From: Thielaviopsis euricoi
Taxonomy: Eukaryota; Ascomycota; Sordariomycetes; Microascales; Ceratocystidaceae
Reading direction: 5' to 3'
NCBI GenBank assembly: GCA_001599615.1
Contig: BCHJ01000002.1
Coordinates: 186,001-250,000, forward strand
DNA: 64,000 nucleotides
The position numbers and the translations under genes are program-made. The notes beneath the pieces are model-generated. The model was not told the origin of the DNA. It saw nothing but the letters and a program-made list of their open reading frames with translations, and made no database searches. Shown here piece by piece: positions 63,139 through 64,000 of this stretch (position 1 is the first letter of the stretch; each line of letters starts with the position of its first letter).

Positions 63139-64000
63139 TTAGTTCTCGGCTTCATCAGTAACCACTGCCGTTCTGTCCAGGGTCGAATGCAGGTGATGTT
63201 CTTTAATCAGCAGCGTGCTGACGAATCCAATCATTCTAGCCAAGAGTTAGGGTTTGTTAGCTCATGTCTACGGTTACAAATATCAACACAACAACCAATC
63301 CAACTTACCCAATCGTGAACATGGTGATCCAGACACCCTTAAACGCCTCCATGTACGCTGCAGTTGCCGGAGCCTGCCATTCAACCGGCAGGTCCTTGAA
63401 ACTGTCAATCGACTTGATAATCTTGTTGATTATGGCTTCGGCATCGGGATCGCTTCCAAAGAACTGCCATAGACGGTCGTTGAGGATGTTTTGGAACACG
63501 ACCGAAGCGATAGTAATACCAACTGTGCTTCCCAGGCTGCGGAAGAGATCTATAGAGCGTTAGTAACGGAACGGGAGAGCGGCTCGTCAGAGGGGAGACA
63601 CTCACAGGTGCATGATGTAATAACCGCCTGCTGGCTGTGGTCAATGGCAGAAATGCACGCGAGAAGAGTCACTGTAAGCATAGCACCGTAGCCACCGCCC
63701 ATCAAGAAGAACGATGCCTTGATCCACGAAAGGGGCGTTTCCAGGCCAAATGTCATCGAGATTGCCGAGCCGACCTGGAACATGGCCACCACGGCAATGC
63801 CAAGGTAGTAATATTTACCCGTGTGCTTCATAATGTATCCTGAGCTGAGCGAGCAGATGGACACCCCGATAGGCGAGAACAGCAGAATCACGCCCGACTG
63901 CGTCGCAGAGTGCCCAAGAACCTGTAGATATAGCGGGATATAGAATAACATGGCCAGCATAACCATGGTAGTGCATAGGTTAGTCAGGCAGGCGAATGCC
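63139..64000 (-). CDS. DHA2-type MFS multidrug transporter, C-terminal part (cut by window edge)
   Basis: Visible exons, 64000-63606, 63549-63309 and 63235-63139, around introns of 56 and 73 nt (GTGAGT and GTAAGT donors). The N-terminal half lies beyond the window. The translated part has hydrophobic segments with LFYIPLYLQVLGHSATQSG, GYIMKHTGKYYYLG and, after splicing, CYLFRSLGSTVGITIAS, all typical of the 14-TM drug:H+ antiporter family 2 (Azr1/Sge1/Vba type). The end is a short hydrophilic tail (last residues DEAEN). It probably exports drugs or takes up basic compounds at the plasma or vacuolar membrane. Nothing here links it to the cluster at the other end. Confidence 0.9.

Overview
The window is nuclear DNA of an ascomycete fungus, probably a yeast-like or early-diverging lineage. 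Evidence: small spliceosomal introns (47-128 nt) with GTAAGT/GTATGT/GTGAGT donors and CTAAC branch sites close to the acceptor; three Zn2Cys6 regulators; fungal families (SEC16, NOP16, HUS1, Hyr1-type peroxidase, MARVEL protein); GC-rich codons against AT-richer spacers. CTG codons fall at conserved leucines (for example in the peroxidase), so this is not a CUG-Ser yeast. I cannot name the species.

Layout. (1) 1-18.8 kb: a dense block of ten genes that looks like one catabolic cluster: sugar-type MFS porter (partial), GH3 beta-glucosidase, FAD monooxygenase, M20 amidohydrolase, Zn2Cys6 regulator, class II aldolase, D-2-hydroxyacid dehydrogenase, NmrA-like reductase, LigB-type extradiol dioxygenase, second Zn2Cys6 regulator. 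Genes 2-9 form four consecutive divergent pairs with very short convergent gaps. A plausible reading (inference) is uptake and deglycosylation of an aromatic or N-heteroaromatic glycoside, ring hydroxylation, extradiol (meta) cleavage, then hydrolysis, aldol cleavage and reduction of the fragments. (2) 18.8-22.2 kb: spacer and pyrimidine-rich leader of a glutathione-peroxidase-like gene (22.2-22.9 kb). (3) 22.9-44.9 kb: a 22-kb gene desert full of microsatellites, including a 125-bp poly(A) block, ending in a long pyrimidine-rich leader. (4) 44.9-48.0 kb: a large Zn2Cys6 / Fungal_trans_2 regulator whose reading frame is interrupted in frame by two stops in a short segment. (5) 48.8-60.7 kb: housekeeping genes HUS1, SEC16, NOP16 and a MARVEL-domain membrane protein. 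(6) 60.7-64 kb: spacer with a (CA)23 tract, then the 3' part of a DHA2-type multidrug porter that leaves the window.

I found no tRNA, rRNA, CRISPR or intact transposon. The main points of interest are the putative meta-cleavage cluster, the giant gene-free region upstream of one regulator, the stop-interrupted regulator, and a GC-AG intron.
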